A stretch of DNA of 64,000 nt from positions 124,001-188,000 of the forward strand of contig JADIYP010000006.1 in the NCBI GenBank assembly GCA_016705235.1. Reading direction: 5' to 3'. Positions 40,645-49,343 of this stretch are shown here, piece after piece. Each line of letters begins with the position of its first letter. Position 1 is the first letter of the stretch. The notes under the pieces were generated by a model. It worked only from the letters and a program-made list of their open reading frames with translations, had not been told where the DNA came from and made no database searches. The translations under genes were made by a program, and so were the position numbers. This stretch comes from Candidatus Leptovillus affinis. GTDB lineage: Bacteria > Chloroflexota > Anaerolineae > Promineifilales > Promineifilaceae.

Positions 40645-42738
40645 ATGCGAAAAAATATTTTGCAAATCGGAATTGGATTTCTGCTCATCCTCGGTCTTGT
40701 CTTGGTCGTAGTCCCCAGCATCGGCCATGCCCAACCGCAATCCCCAACAACCCCAGACCAAATCAACAGCCCAGAAGACGACGGCGGCACGGCCGAAATT
40801 GGCGTAGAGTGGATTACCGATTGGCCCGGCACGGCCGACGACCGCGCCAACTGGTATTACTCGGCCACCAACCTTTACAACGAATTAGGCGGCGCCGGTT
40901 GGATCAAACGCTTTAACTATGGCAACACCAACGCCTGGGAAAAAGATTTTAAGGCCGCCATGTACGGCGGCATCAACGATACAGTGATCGACAGCGTAGA
41001 CCTGGCGATGATCGGCACGCACGGCTCCAGCGCCTGGGACACGCGCTATGGCAAAACCCTTAGCTCGGTGTATTTCAGCTCCAACCACGACGATTGGCAC
41101 TTATCGCCCGGCGAAGCGTACCGCGCCTTCGGCAACAACGACCTGGAGTGGCTGGCCTTCGATTCGTGCAGCGTGCTGCGCGACGACAGCATGTATTACT
41201 GGCACGAAACGTTCGATGGCCTGCACCTGATGCTGGGCTTTGCCAACACCATGTACGTGGTATACCCCGGTGATGGCGGCGTGTGGGGCGACCAGATGCA
41301 GCAAAAGGGCTGGTGGATTTTTGGGCATGGAGCTAAAACGGTGACACAGGCGTGGTTTACGGCCGTTGAAGACCAACAGCCCTCTGGCGTCCGCGCCCGT
41401 GTTCTGGCCGAGACCCTGGACAGCTATAACGACTATATTCACGGCCAGGGCTACGTCAGCCCGGATTACCCCAACAACGGGGCCTACTGGTATTGGGACC
41501 ATGTCTCCGGCACGCCTGAGCCGCTGGCATTAACGGCCGTGCCCACCTCTCTGCCCATTATCACCATCAACCAACGCCCAGTTGACCAGACTTACACCGC
41601 CGAAGTCGGGCGGGCTTTCGGCCTGACCGGCGACGTCTTCCAGTCCGGCGATGGCTCGGTCTTTGTGATGGTTGGCGGTCCCAACGACAATTTACAGCTC
41701 CGCGTAGATGCGGCCAGCGGTGGCTTCTTCTTCCAAAATTTAGACGAACTGTGGACTGATCCGGAACGGCCGCGCACGCTGCCGCAATCCACCCGCGAAG
41801 CCGCCGCGCTTGTCAGCAACTTCCTGGCGCAAAACGATTATCTGCCCGGCGCGTTTGATTTTGATCCGCAAATCCCGCCCACTATCGAGTTAGAAGGGCC
41901 AACCGATGGCCTGCTGCTGCCGGCCACAATAGCCCCCACCACCCCAACCACGCCCACCAATTACGCCGTCCACTACGCCCGCACCGTCGATATTGGCGGC
42001 GGACAGCGCTTGTCGATTGTCGGCCCCGGTTCGCGCCAGAATGTGTATGTGGGCGACAATGGCGACATTATCGCCTTCAAAGGCGGCTGGCGGTCGTTGA
42101 ATTTGCAGCCGGGCATGCAAATACAAGCGTCTACGGCCGTTACCGTCCCTATCAAAACCGCCACCGAAGCCTGGGAACAATTCCTGGCCGACCCCACCAT
42201 CGCCCTGGCGCAGCTCCCCATCGCCGACACCTACGACACCGCCGGACAGCCAGAACCAACATTGGCCTACTACGAACAACCTCAGGTCCTCAACCAAAAC
42301 GAGTTGATCCCCGTCTGGATTTTCCAGGCCAATTTATACGTCGACGACGCCAACGCCCCCGGCGGGCAGGCGCTGGTCACTGAAAACAGCAAAATCTACA
42401 TCCCGGCCGCCGCCGACCCGGCGACGCTGCCCAAAGCCAGCATCACCAGCCCGACCACCGGCGCAATTGTGATGCCCGGCGAAGCCATAGACCTGGTCGG
42501 TGAAGTTACCGGCGGGCAAGGGCCATACACGTTTGATTGGTCGGCAGGCATTGATGGCGCTCTGGGAACCGGCCCAACGGTGAACGGCGTCACCCTAACG
42601 CCCGATTTGCGGGCCAGCGGTTTACAGCCGACAACCATCACGCTGCGCGTCATTGACGGCAACGGGGCCATCAGCACGGCCGAAGTGACCGTGATTGTGA
42701 TGACGCCGGTCTACCTGCCTATGCTGGCGCAAAACTAG
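40645..42738 (+). CDS. Secreted DUF6345-like protein with C-terminal Ig-like domain
   Basis: The 697-residue exported protein starts at the ATG at 40645 (AGGAG 6 bases upstream), with signal peptide IGIGFLLILGLVLVVVPSIGHA. The region about 50-290 resembles the DUF6345 domain: GVEWITDW, then NLYNELGGAGWIKRFNYGN, MIGTHGSSAWDTRYG and LEWLAFDSCSVLRDD. The HG and DSCS motifs recall caspase-like folds, but catalysis is not established. A middle region about 310-590 includes two beta-rich parts. A C-terminal Ig/PKD-like domain (SITSPTTGAIVMPGEAIDLVGEVTGG) precedes the last residues VYLPMLAQN. That ending resembles the YLP-type C-termini of secreted Chloroflexota proteins. A family C palindrome follows the stop. 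Confidence 0.78.
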   Translation: MRKNILQIGIGFLLILGLVLVVVPSIGHAQPQSPTTPDQINSPEDDGGTAEIGVEWITDWPGTADDRANWYYSATNLYNELGGAGWIKRFNYGNTNAWEKDFKAAMYGGINDTVIDSVDLAMIGTHGSSAWDTRYGKTLSSVYFSSNHDDWHLSPGEAYRAFGNNDLEWLAFDSCSVLRDDSMYYWHETFDGLHLMLGFANTMYVVYPGDGGVWGDQMQQKGWWIFGHGAKTVTQAWFTAVEDQQPSGVRARVLAETLDSYNDYIHGQGYVSPDYPNNGAYWYWDHVSGTPEPLALTAVPTSLPIITINQRPVDQTYTAEVGRAFGLTGDVFQSGDGSVFVMVGGPNDNLQLRVDAASGGFFFQNLDELWTDPERPRTLPQSTREAAALVSNFLAQNDYLPGAFDFDPQIPPTIELEGPTDGLLLPATIAPTTPTTPTNYAVHYARTVDIGGGQRLSIVGPGSRQNVYVGDNGDIIAFKGGWRSLNLQPGMQIQASTAVTVPIKTATEAWEQFLADPTIALAQLPIADTYDTAGQPEPTLAYYEQPQVLNQNELIPVWIFQANLYVDDANAPGGQALVTENSKIYIPAAADPATLPKASITSPTTGAIVMPGEAIDLVGEVTGGQGPYTFDWSAGIDGALGTGPTVNGVTLTPDLRASGLQPTTITLRVIDGNGAISTAEVTVIVMTPVYLPMLAQN

Positions 42739-42754
42739 CAGCTTTTAGAATGGT

Positions 42755-42788
42755 AGATTGGTCCAATCTCCGGAGATTGGACCAATCT
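42755..42788. repeat. Perfect 34-bp palindrome of family C
   Basis: AGATTGGTCCAATCTCC is followed directly by its exact reverse complement. It lies 17 bases after the stop of the secreted protein and may end its transcript. Confidence 0.88.
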
Positions 42789-42879
42789 ACCCGCCAAACT
42801 CGACCTGGCCTGGATAGCGATAAAATTTAGGGCGGAACGGCCGTCTCATGCTATACTTTGCGCCCAAAAGGAAGCAAAA

Positions 42880-44513
42880 ATGGCCCCACAATCCCCCAAC
42901 ACCTTCACCAACCCCATCCTGCCCGGCGGCTACCCCGACCCTTCGATTTGCCGCGTCGGCAACGATTTTTATCTGGTCAATTCCTCGTTCGAGTATTTCC
43001 CCGGCCTGCCCCTGCATCACAGCAAAGATTTGGTGAACTGGGAACTGGTCGGCTATGGGCTGCACCGCGCAGATCAATGCGTCGGCGAGATGAATCTGGT
43101 AGACGTACAGTCGCGCGGCGGCATCCACGCGCCGACGCTGCGCTATCATGAAGGCACGTTTTATCTCATCACCACCAACGTCTACGTGCCGCCCGGCGAC
43201 AATCAACCCACCCAATTCATCAACTTCATCCTCACCGCGCAGGAGATTGCCGGTCCCTGGTCGGAGCCGCACATTTTGCCCGGCGCGCCGGGCATCGACC
43301 CCGACATCTTTTTTGATACGGATGGCAAAGTGTGGGTCGCGGGAACCCATTCACCCACAAAGCCCAATTTCCCTGGCGAAGGCGAAATCTGGCTGCAAGA
43401 AATTGACCTGGCCAACTGGCGGCTCATTGGCGAGCGCTATTTCCTGTGGCGCGGGGCCTGCGGCGGGGTGTGGGTGGAAGGGCCGCACCTGTACAAACGA
43501 GACGGCCGTTACTACCTCATCGTCGCAGAAGGCGGCACCAGCTTTAACCACGCCGTCATGGTGGCCGTCAGCGACGCCATCACCGGGCCGTACACGCCCA
43601 ACCCGCGCAACCCCATCCTATCGTCGCGCCATCTCTCCTACGACTATTGGGTCAACAGCGTGGGGCACGCCGATATGGTGGAACTGGCCGACGGCCGTTG
43701 GTTCATGGTCGCTCTGGGCATCCGCAACGAGTCCGGGCGAGGGTCGAATATGGGGCGCGAAACCCACCTCATTCCGATAACCTGGGAACGCGAACCCTTC
43801 GAATGGCAGGAAATCAAGTACGAATGGCCGGTCTGTGCTCCCGCCACCGGGCGCGTGGAGCGGTTTAACCCGCTGCCGCTGCCCAACAACCGGCAGAATC
43901 GCAGCGACGCTTTTTTTGATAATTTCTCGCTGCCCACTCTTCACCCTGAATGGAATTTCCGGCGCGTGCCCCTGCCAGACACCTACTCGCTGCACGCGCG
44001 CAAAATCACCTGCGCTTGTTTGCCAAGCCGGAGGATTTTCAGGAACGAGGGCGGTGCAGTTTCCTGGGGTTACGGCAAAAAGAGAGCGATTTTACCTATG
44101 CCGCCAGCCTGGAATTTTGGCCGACCAGCGACGGCGTGGATGCAGGCATTGTTTTGTTTCAGCAAGACAATCTCTGGCTGAAGATGGTGGTGCGGCGGGA
44201 AAACGGCCGTTACCATCTCCGCCTGGTTTTCGCCGCCCCCGACAAAGCACCCGCACTGTTGGCCCAGGAAACCCTGCCCCACTACAGCGGCGAGATCATA
44301 CTCCAGGTGGCGGCGGGTAACGGCCGTTATCACTACACCTATTCTTTGGACAAAGGCGTCAGCTTCCAGCCACTAGCGGAAACGGCCGCAAACCTGATTC
44401 TCAGCCGGGGCTATACCGGCGCGTATTTGGGCGTTTTGGCTACCGGCAACGGCCGGGCCACACAGGCGTACGCCGATTTTGCTTGGGTACGGTATGTGAT
44501 GCGTGATGCGTGA
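42880..44513 (+). pseudogene. GH43 family glycosidase (beta-xylosidase/arabinofuranosidase type), frameshifted
   Basis: The gene encodes a GH43 five-bladed propeller enzyme acting on xylan or arabinan side chains. The catalytic set is visible: base Asp19 in GGYPDPSICR, the pKa-modulating Asp in PGIDPDIFFD, and acid Glu in GVWVEGPHLYKRDG. The propeller covers about 1-320. The C-terminal beta-sandwich (FAKPEDFQERG, LEFWPTSDGVDAG, LDKGVSFQPLAE) continues in another frame. The first frame runs on to 44181 but loses homology after YSLHARK near 44005; the second is good from about 44010 to 44513. One base missing near 44000-44012 would explain the switch. No slippery heptamer is seen, so a real mutation or a sequencing error is more likely than programmed frameshifting. 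The start has AAGGAAG upstream. No signal peptide is present. The last codons lie in a family E repeat. Confidence 0.85.
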
Positions 44514-44562
44514 TGCGTGAAACGTGAAGCGTGATCCGTTCATCACGCATCACGCATCACGC
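44496..44562. repeat. Family E inverted repeat spanning two convergent gene ends
   Basis: Three copies of GTGATGC-type units (44496-44520) face three copies of GCATCAC (44541-44562). The element contains the stop codon and the final MRDA residues of the GH43 frame and the final RDA residues and stop of the creatininase gene on the other strand. Confidence 0.88.
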
Positions 44563-45713
44563 CATTTCCCCCACAACCCAAACCCGGCGTTCCGCCGTTC
44601 CTCGCGGCGGCGGTGCTGTTCGTGGATTTCCTGGACGTGAGCGGCTTTTTCGAGTACGGCCGTTTCCAACCAAATCTTGCCGTTTTCGGCCGTGGCCACG
44701 CTGCCCGCGCCGTAAGCCCCCGTCGCCGTGTCATCGTCCCAGGGCGGATTGGCCGCCAGCGAACCGCCCTCAATCCAGTCCATGTAATAATTCTCCGTGG
44801 TGATGAAGTCCGTCTCGTCCACCACCCGCTCCATGTGGGTCAAATCGGGCCGCAGGTGAAGGATCATCGCTGTTTCCAGCTCTCCGGCGTGGCCCATGCC
44901 GCCGCGCGCCGAGCGGCGGTGCTTTTCGATGGCCGCCGCGCCCAGCTTGCCCGACGTGTGCAGCCAGGCCGTGGCGCAAAAGATGCGCCGGTGGCGCTCC
45001 CCGGCATATTTGATGGTGTTGACCAGAAACGAGACATTGCCGCCGTGGCCGCTCATCAAATACAGCTTGCTAAAGCCGCGCCCGGCCAACACGTCAATCA
45101 CGCCCAGCCAGAAATCCTCGAAGGCGCGGCCGCCGCAGTTGAGCGTGCCGGCAAACGCCTGCCGGTGGGTGCTGACGCCGTAGGGAAAGACTGGTAATGA
45201 TGTGGCGATGGTGGGATGGGAAACGGCCGTTTCCCGCCCAATATGCCCAATAATCAGCGTGTCCGTCGACAGCGGTAGGTGGAACCCGTGCTGCTCGGTA
45301 TGCCCGATGGGGATGAGCACCACCTTGTCCAGCGCGTCCGGCCCAGGCAGCAAGGGTTCAGGGATGAATTGGGAAACGTGCGGCAAGGCAATCCGCTGCG
45401 CCCCCAGGCCCAAATCGATGGCCTGCGGCGTCAGCGCGTACACACGCGAAAAACCATCATCACGCAAACTGTCCAGCAAATTGGCTACCAATTGGCCCAG
45501 CAGCGCTTCCGGCACAGTCAGCCCGCTGCCGCGCCAGCCAAACGGGATGGACGGCAGCAGCCCGGCTCGCGGCGGATTACCCAAAGCGCTGGCTAATTTT
45601 TCCCGGTCATACCCCTCGCCCAACGAAATAATGAGCGGCGTATCGCGCGGCAATGCGGCCACGTCCGGCCAGGTCAGTTCCTCGTAGCTAAAAAAATCAG
45701 TTGTCGTGGGCAT
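44550..45713 (-). CDS. Creatininase-family amidohydrolase with N-terminal extension
   Basis: This 387-residue protein belongs to the creatinine amidohydrolase / MftE-like family of metal-dependent amidases. The start at 45713 has AAGGAG and GGAG upstream at a suitable distance; a frame extension to 45809 crosses a repeat and is not credible. The C-terminal domain (about 150-350) has the metal-binding signatures IPIGHTEQHGFHLPLSTDT, LYLMSGHGGNVSFL and GHAGELETAM. The first 140 residues (ALPRDTPLIISLGEGYDREKL, then LLGQLVANLLDSLRDDGFSRVYALTP) look like a second, degraded copy of the same fold without the metal ligands. The substrate is unknown. No mycofactocin genes are nearby, so a cofactor-maturation role is not supported. 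Confidence 0.87.
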   Translation of the reverse strand: MPTTTDFFSYEELTWPDVAALPRDTPLIISLGEGYDREKLASALGNPPRAGLLPSIPFGWRGSGLTVPEALLGQLVANLLDSLRDDGFSRVYALTPQAIDLGLGAQRIALPHVSQFIPEPLLPGPDALDKVVLIPIGHTEQHGFHLPLSTDTLIIGHIGRETAVSHPTIATSLPVFPYGVSTHRQAFAGTLNCGGRAFEDFWLGVIDVLAGRGFSKLYLMSGHGGNVSFLVNTIKYAGERHRRIFCATAWLHTSGKLGAAAIEKHRRSARGGMGHAGELETAMILHLRPDLTHMERVVDETDFITTENYYMDWIEGGSLAANPPWDDDTATGAYGAGSVATAENGKIWLETAVLEKAAHVQEIHEQHRRREERRNAGFGLWGKWRDA

Positions 45714-45771
45714 ATACAAGCTCCATCTCCTTATGCTAAAATGACAAACTTGGCTTTCTGATTTGTGAATA

Positions 45772-45804
45772 AGATGGGTCCAATCTCTGAGATTAGACCC
45801 ATCT
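45772..45804. repeat. Family C inverted repeat (GATGGGTCCAATC variant)
   Basis: AGATGGGTCCAATCTC and GAGATTAGACCCATCT pair with one mismatch, in the divergent gap between the creatininase gene and the membrane-protein gene. Confidence 0.8.
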
Positions 45805-45817
45805 GGCAAGGTGGGAC

Positions 45818-46645
45818 ATGCGAGACGATCATATTCTTCCTGTTACACGATGGGTGGCCGGGCTGGTTGTGCCCATCCTGGTGCTGGCGTTCATTATCCT
45901 TTACTTCCTGCCGCAGCGCACCGGCGATTTCTTTGCCTGGACCATCAAACCAACGATGACGCCGATGATGATGGGCGCGGGTTATCTGGCCGGGGCTTAC
46001 TTCTTTGTGCGGGTCGTGGGGGCAAAGAAATGGCACCACGTCGCCCTGGGCTTCCCGGCGGTGACGGCTTTTGTGTGGTTCATGGCCTTCGCCACCATTT
46101 TGCACTGGGACAAGTTCAATCACAGCCACCCCGCCTTCATCGCCTGGTTGATTTTGTACGCCGTCACCCCCTTCCTCATCCCCGCCTTGTGGTGGTTCAA
46201 TCGTAAAACCGACCCCGGTCTGCCGGATACGCCAGACGCGGTAATTGCCCCGGCGGTCCGGGCCATCATGGGCGTGATTGGCGTGGTCAACCTGGGCAAC
46301 GCCATCTTGATGATGCTGCTCCCGGCATTGTTTATTCCCATCTGGCCCTGGACATTGTCGCCGCTGACGGCGCGGGTGGTGGCCGGTTGGTTTGCGCTGC
46401 CCGGCGTGGTCGCTCTGGGCGTGGCCGCCGATTCGCGCTGGAGCGCGGCGCGGATTACGCTGCAAAGCCAGATGTTCGGCATTGGTCTGATTTTGGTGGC
46501 CGTGGCTCGCGCCTGGGGGGAATTTGACACAACGAAACCGGCGACCTGGGTATTTGTGGGCGGTCTGTCGGCGCTGCTGTTGGTGGTGGCGGGGGTGTAT
46601 GCGTGGGAAGAAACGGCCGTTACCCCCAAGTCGCCGCCCACCTGA
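45818..46645 (+). CDS. Multi-pass membrane protein of unknown function
   Basis: The 275-residue protein has about eight hydrophobic helices: WVAGLVVPILVLAFIILYFL (about 12-31), MMGAGYLAGAYFFVRVV, VALGFPAVTAFVWFMAFATI, FIAWLILYAVTPFLIPALWW, MGVIGVVNLGNAILMMLLPA, VVAGWFALPGVVALGVAA, FGIGLILVAVARAW and VFVGGLSALLLVVAGVYAW. There is no signal peptide or known transport motif. The ATG at 45818 follows AAGGTGGG. The final tail contains one ACGGCCGT copy. It shows no operon link. It is probably an integral membrane protein of the inner membrane with unknown job. Confidence 0.8.
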   Translation: MRDDHILPVTRWVAGLVVPILVLAFIILYFLPQRTGDFFAWTIKPTMTPMMMGAGYLAGAYFFVRVVGAKKWHHVALGFPAVTAFVWFMAFATILHWDKFNHSHPAFIAWLILYAVTPFLIPALWWFNRKTDPGLPDTPDAVIAPAVRAIMGVIGVVNLGNAILMMLLPALFIPIWPWTLSPLTARVVAGWFALPGVVALGVAADSRWSAARITLQSQMFGIGLILVAVARAWGEFDTTKPATWVFVGGLSALLLVVAGVYAWEETAVTPKSPPT

Positions 46646-46664
46646 ACAACGCTTTACCTCTTCA

Positions 46665-46759
46665 TGTCATGCTGAGAGCCTGTGCTGAGGCCACCGAAGC
46701 ATCCCGTATTTCCAGGATGACCAGAGCTTTCGGGATGCTTCGCTGCGCTCAGCATGACA
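46665..46759. repeat. TGTCATGCTGAG inverted repeat element (family F)
   Basis: TGTCATGCTGAG near 46665 and CTCAGCATGACA at 46748-46759 are the ends of a 95-base element with inner pairs GAAGCATCCCG and CGGGATGCTTC. It lies between two convergent genes and resembles REP-like elements seen in many bacterial genomes. Confidence 0.8.
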
Positions 46760-46771
46760 ATTTCTCCACGC

Positions 46772-48301
46772 CTAATCATACAAATTCACCCCGGCCAGTT
46801 CCCGTTCCCGCCGCGCCACATAATCGTGCAGGGCCTCGGCAACGGCCGTATCCAATTCCGGCGCTTCATACTGCGCCAACAGTTCCTTCCAGACTGCATT
46901 CGCCCGCCGGGCCGCGTCCCAACTGCCCGCCGCTTCCCAGGTGTCATAATTCAGCCGGTCGCTGAGGGCCGTGGGGAAAAAAGCGGTGGCAAACCGCGCC
47001 TGCGTGTGGGCTGTGCCAAAATGATGGCCGCCCGATCCCACTTCGGCGATAGAATCCAGAGCCAGCGTGTCATCGTCGATGGCAAACCCGGCCAGAAAAT
47101 GCTGGAACATCGCCAGATTCTCGGCGTCGATGATGAACTTCTCGAACGAGGCTGTCAGGCCGCCGTCCAGCCAGCCGGCGGCGTGCATGAGCAAATTGCT
47201 GTGAGCCATCACCGCCGGCCAAAGGTTCCACATCGACTCATAAGCCGACTGGGCGTCAGGGGTTTTGGCGGTGGTCAGGCCGCCGCTGGCGCGGTAGGGC
47301 AGCCGGTAAAAGCGAGCCAACTGCGCCCCGGCGATGATCGCCCAGGCCCCTTCCGGCGTGCCGAAGGCGGGACTGCCGCTTTTCATGTCCACGTTGGTCG
47401 TAAAGCCGCCGTAAACGACGGGTGCGCCGGGGCGCACGAGTTGGGTCAGGGCGACACCGGCCAGCGCTTCGGCGTTTTGCTGGGCCAACGCCGCGGCCAG
47501 CGTGACGGGACTCATGGCCCCGGCCAGGATGAAGGGGGTGATGAAGCAGACCTGCCCGGCGCGGGCGTAGGTGATGAGGCCGCCCAACATGCGCTCGTCG
47601 TAGGTGAGCGGGCTGTTGACGTTGATAACGTCGCCGATGACCGGATCGCCGTCCAGGCTGCCAAACACGAGGCGGGCCATCTCTAAATTGTCAGCGGTGA
47701 TGATACGGCCGTGCGCCGCTTCCATCACCGCTTTGTCCGAATGGGTGAAGGCGACCAACAGGCGGCGCAGGTGGCGGCTGGAGACGGGCACATCGTGGGC
47801 GGCCACCTGCTCCCAACTGGAGAAGTGGATGGTGTTGATGAGGTGGGAGAGTTTGACGAAGTTGGTGAAGTCGGCGAGGGTGCCGGGGCGACGGCCGTTA
47901 TCCAAATCCATCGCGTACACCATCCCCCCATTCGGCCCGAAAGCCAGGGCATTGCCGCCGATGTGGACGCTGCGTTCCGGGTTGCGAGCGCGCCAGGTGA
48001 AGGCGTCCGGGGCGTGGGCGATGGCCTCCAGCAGCAGGCCGCGGTCAATCCAGACGTGGCGGGCGGCGTGGTCCACTTTGGCCCCGGCTTTGTGCCAGAT
48101 GGCCAGCGCCTCGTCGTCCAGGAAGTCCAGACCGATGTTTTCCAGAATGTGCAGCGAGGCGTCGTGGATTTGCTGAATCTGGTCGGGGGTCAGGATTTCG
48201 GCCGGCGGGAACGGGTTGCGCGGCTGGCGGAAAGGGGTGGATAGGAGGGGGGATTGCGGCTGCGGCCGTTGCCGTTCGCTTCGTCTGGGTTTGGTACGCA
48301 T
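46772..48301 (-). CDS. MttB-family (trimethylamine methyltransferase-like) protein without pyrrolysine
   Basis: This 509-residue protein belongs to the MttB superfamily of TIM-barrel methyltransferases that move methyl groups from quaternary amines to a corrinoid protein. The frame is uninterrupted, so there is no in-frame amber codon for pyrrolysine. It belongs with the non-Pyl homologues such as glycine-betaine or other N-methyl substrate enzymes. Family features include QIQQIHDASLHILENIGLDFLDDEA near 40-65, IGGNALAFGPNGG, VINVNSPLTYDERML and YGGFTTNVDMKSGSPAFGTPEGAW. The ATG at 48301 is chosen; a GTG four codons upstream is possible. No corrinoid protein or methyl-transfer partner is adjacent. 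The gene's 5' end is partly duplicated at 49204-49249. Confidence 0.88.
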   Translation of the reverse strand: MRTKPRRSERQRPQPQSPLLSTPFRQPRNPFPPAEILTPDQIQQIHDASLHILENIGLDFLDDEALAIWHKAGAKVDHAARHVWIDRGLLLEAIAHAPDAFTWRARNPERSVHIGGNALAFGPNGGMVYAMDLDNGRRPGTLADFTNFVKLSHLINTIHFSSWEQVAAHDVPVSSRHLRRLLVAFTHSDKAVMEAAHGRIITADNLEMARLVFGSLDGDPVIGDVINVNSPLTYDERMLGGLITYARAGQVCFITPFILAGAMSPVTLAAALAQQNAEALAGVALTQLVRPGAPVVYGGFTTNVDMKSGSPAFGTPEGAWAIIAGAQLARFYRLPYRASGGLTTAKTPDAQSAYESMWNLWPAVMAHSNLLMHAAGWLDGGLTASFEKFIIDAENLAMFQHFLAGFAIDDDTLALDSIAEVGSGGHHFGTAHTQARFATAFFPTALSDRLNYDTWEAAGSWDAARRANAVWKELLAQYEAPELDTAVAEALHDYVARRERELAGVNLYD

Positions 48302-48374
48302 AAGAATTGACACTTGCTGCCAAAATAATACGTGGAAAAGCTAAATTTGTTAGGCGGCGACTAAGAGACCAGCG

Positions 48375-48827
48375 TTAACCTGCACTGACGATACTTTCCG
48401 GGTGTACCACAGTCATTTCAGGAATGTTAGAAAAATCGCTTGGGTTTAGGGTGAGGATATGGTTGATGGCAGCGGTTATCATCACGGCTGCAATTCGTGC
48501 ATCATGCGTACGTTTTCCCAGCACCTTGTGCGTTGAAACGATATCCAACCAGGTTGGAAATAGTTGAGGAGTTTCCTCAGCGATTGGAAAACGCTGCATC
48601 AATTGTTCAATTACATTGCGGGTGTAGATTGTTGACCAGCCTAGACCGTTAACATCTGTAGGACGTGTGGCCACAACCCACATTTCAATCAAAACTTGTG
48701 GAGCCAAATAACATTCGTCACCGTTTGCTAAAATGGCCGCTACAGCATTTGTGACCAACTCATGCTGACCATCAGATGGGTTACTAAAACGAAGAATAAT
48801 GTTCGTGTCTAGTAAATAGGTCTTCAT
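48375..48827 (-). CDS. vapC: PIN-domain ribonuclease toxin (VapC-like)
   Basis: The 150-residue protein is a PIN-domain endoribonuclease, the toxin of a type II pair. Acidic residues of the active site are visible: Asp7 in YLLDTNIIL, Glu in VLIEMWVVA near 47, Asp in GKRTHDARIAAVM near 109, and Asp in LNPSDFSNI. All four are present, so it is likely active. The start overlaps the stop of the antitoxin gene by 4 bases, the usual translational coupling. The region is more AT-rich than its surroundings, which suggests horizontal gain. VapC toxins cut tRNA or rRNA and are held inactive by the antitoxin. Confidence 0.92.
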   Translation of the reverse strand: MKTYLLDTNIILRFSNPSDGQHELVTNAVAAILANGDECYLAPQVLIEMWVVATRPTDVNGLGWSTIYTRNVIEQLMQRFPIAEETPQLFPTWLDIVSTHKVLGKRTHDARIAAVMITAAINHILTLNPSDFSNIPEMTVVHPESIVSAG

Positions 48828-49072
48828 GATTCGTAAATACTACTGCGATCAAAGGCGGCATCAGGTAATGTTGAACCAGTCCTATTCAACCCAGAGACCC
48901 ACTCTAAAAAATCTTGTGACCGTTCTATTGGCGTTGCACTTTCCCAAAATGGTATTGTCTTAATTTTATGTGGGGCTTGCGCCTTGAGTGACAAGATGTA
49001 TTCAGCAATTCTTGAAAGCTGCTTTTCGTTTAAGGTTTCAATTTCCTGTTTGACTGTTTCACGTAATATCAT
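48824..49072 (-). CDS. vapB: Antitoxin partner of the VapC-like toxin
   Basis: This 82-residue protein precedes the PIN toxin and overlaps it by 4 bases. The N-terminal half (RETVKQEIETLNEKQLSRIAEYILSLKAQ) is an amphipathic helical segment of the kind found in DUF2281-like antitoxins. The C-terminal half (FWESATPIERSQDFLEWVSGL) probably wraps the toxin. A ribbon-helix-helix or AbrB DNA-binding motif is not evident. It should neutralise the toxin and may repress the pair. Like the toxin gene, it contains no ACGGCCGT copy. Confidence 0.85.
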   Translation of the reverse strand: MILRETVKQEIETLNEKQLSRIAEYILSLKAQAPHKIKTIPFWESATPIERSQDFLEWVSGLNRTGSTLPDAAFDRSSIYES

Positions 49073-49343
49073 GATTTAACCTCAGATAAGTATTTGCCAG
49101 ATCACGATAATCGCTCCCAATAACTATAATCGCATACTAATCTTTAAGGATTTATCTCATTATGCCACAAGATATCTTTATTTTGAAATCAAGTCACTAA
49201 TCTGGCCGTTGCCGTTTGCCGCTCGTTTCGTCGGGGTTTTGTACACATATTAGTTTACATTTTACGACAAGAAATTCAGTTTTTTAGATAAACGGGAAAG
49301 ATGAGACAACATTATGCAAAAGGTCATACCGTTGTAATAAGCT
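49073..49343. other. Intergenic AT-rich stretch with a partial copy of the MttB gene start
   Basis: At 49204-49249 the sequence (GGCCGTTGCCGTTTGCC..., ending TTTTGTACACATA) repeats the first codons of the MttB-like gene at 48263-48302, with a small insertion. Read on the minus strand it would encode MCTKPRRNERQ, against MRTKPRRSERQ in the intact gene. No other gene is seen here. Confidence 0.6.

Noticed and set aside
43990..44020. Programmed -1 frameshift in the GH43 gene
   Set aside because: No X-XXY-YYZ slippery heptamer or downstream pseudoknot is apparent, so an indel or sequencing error is the simpler explanation.
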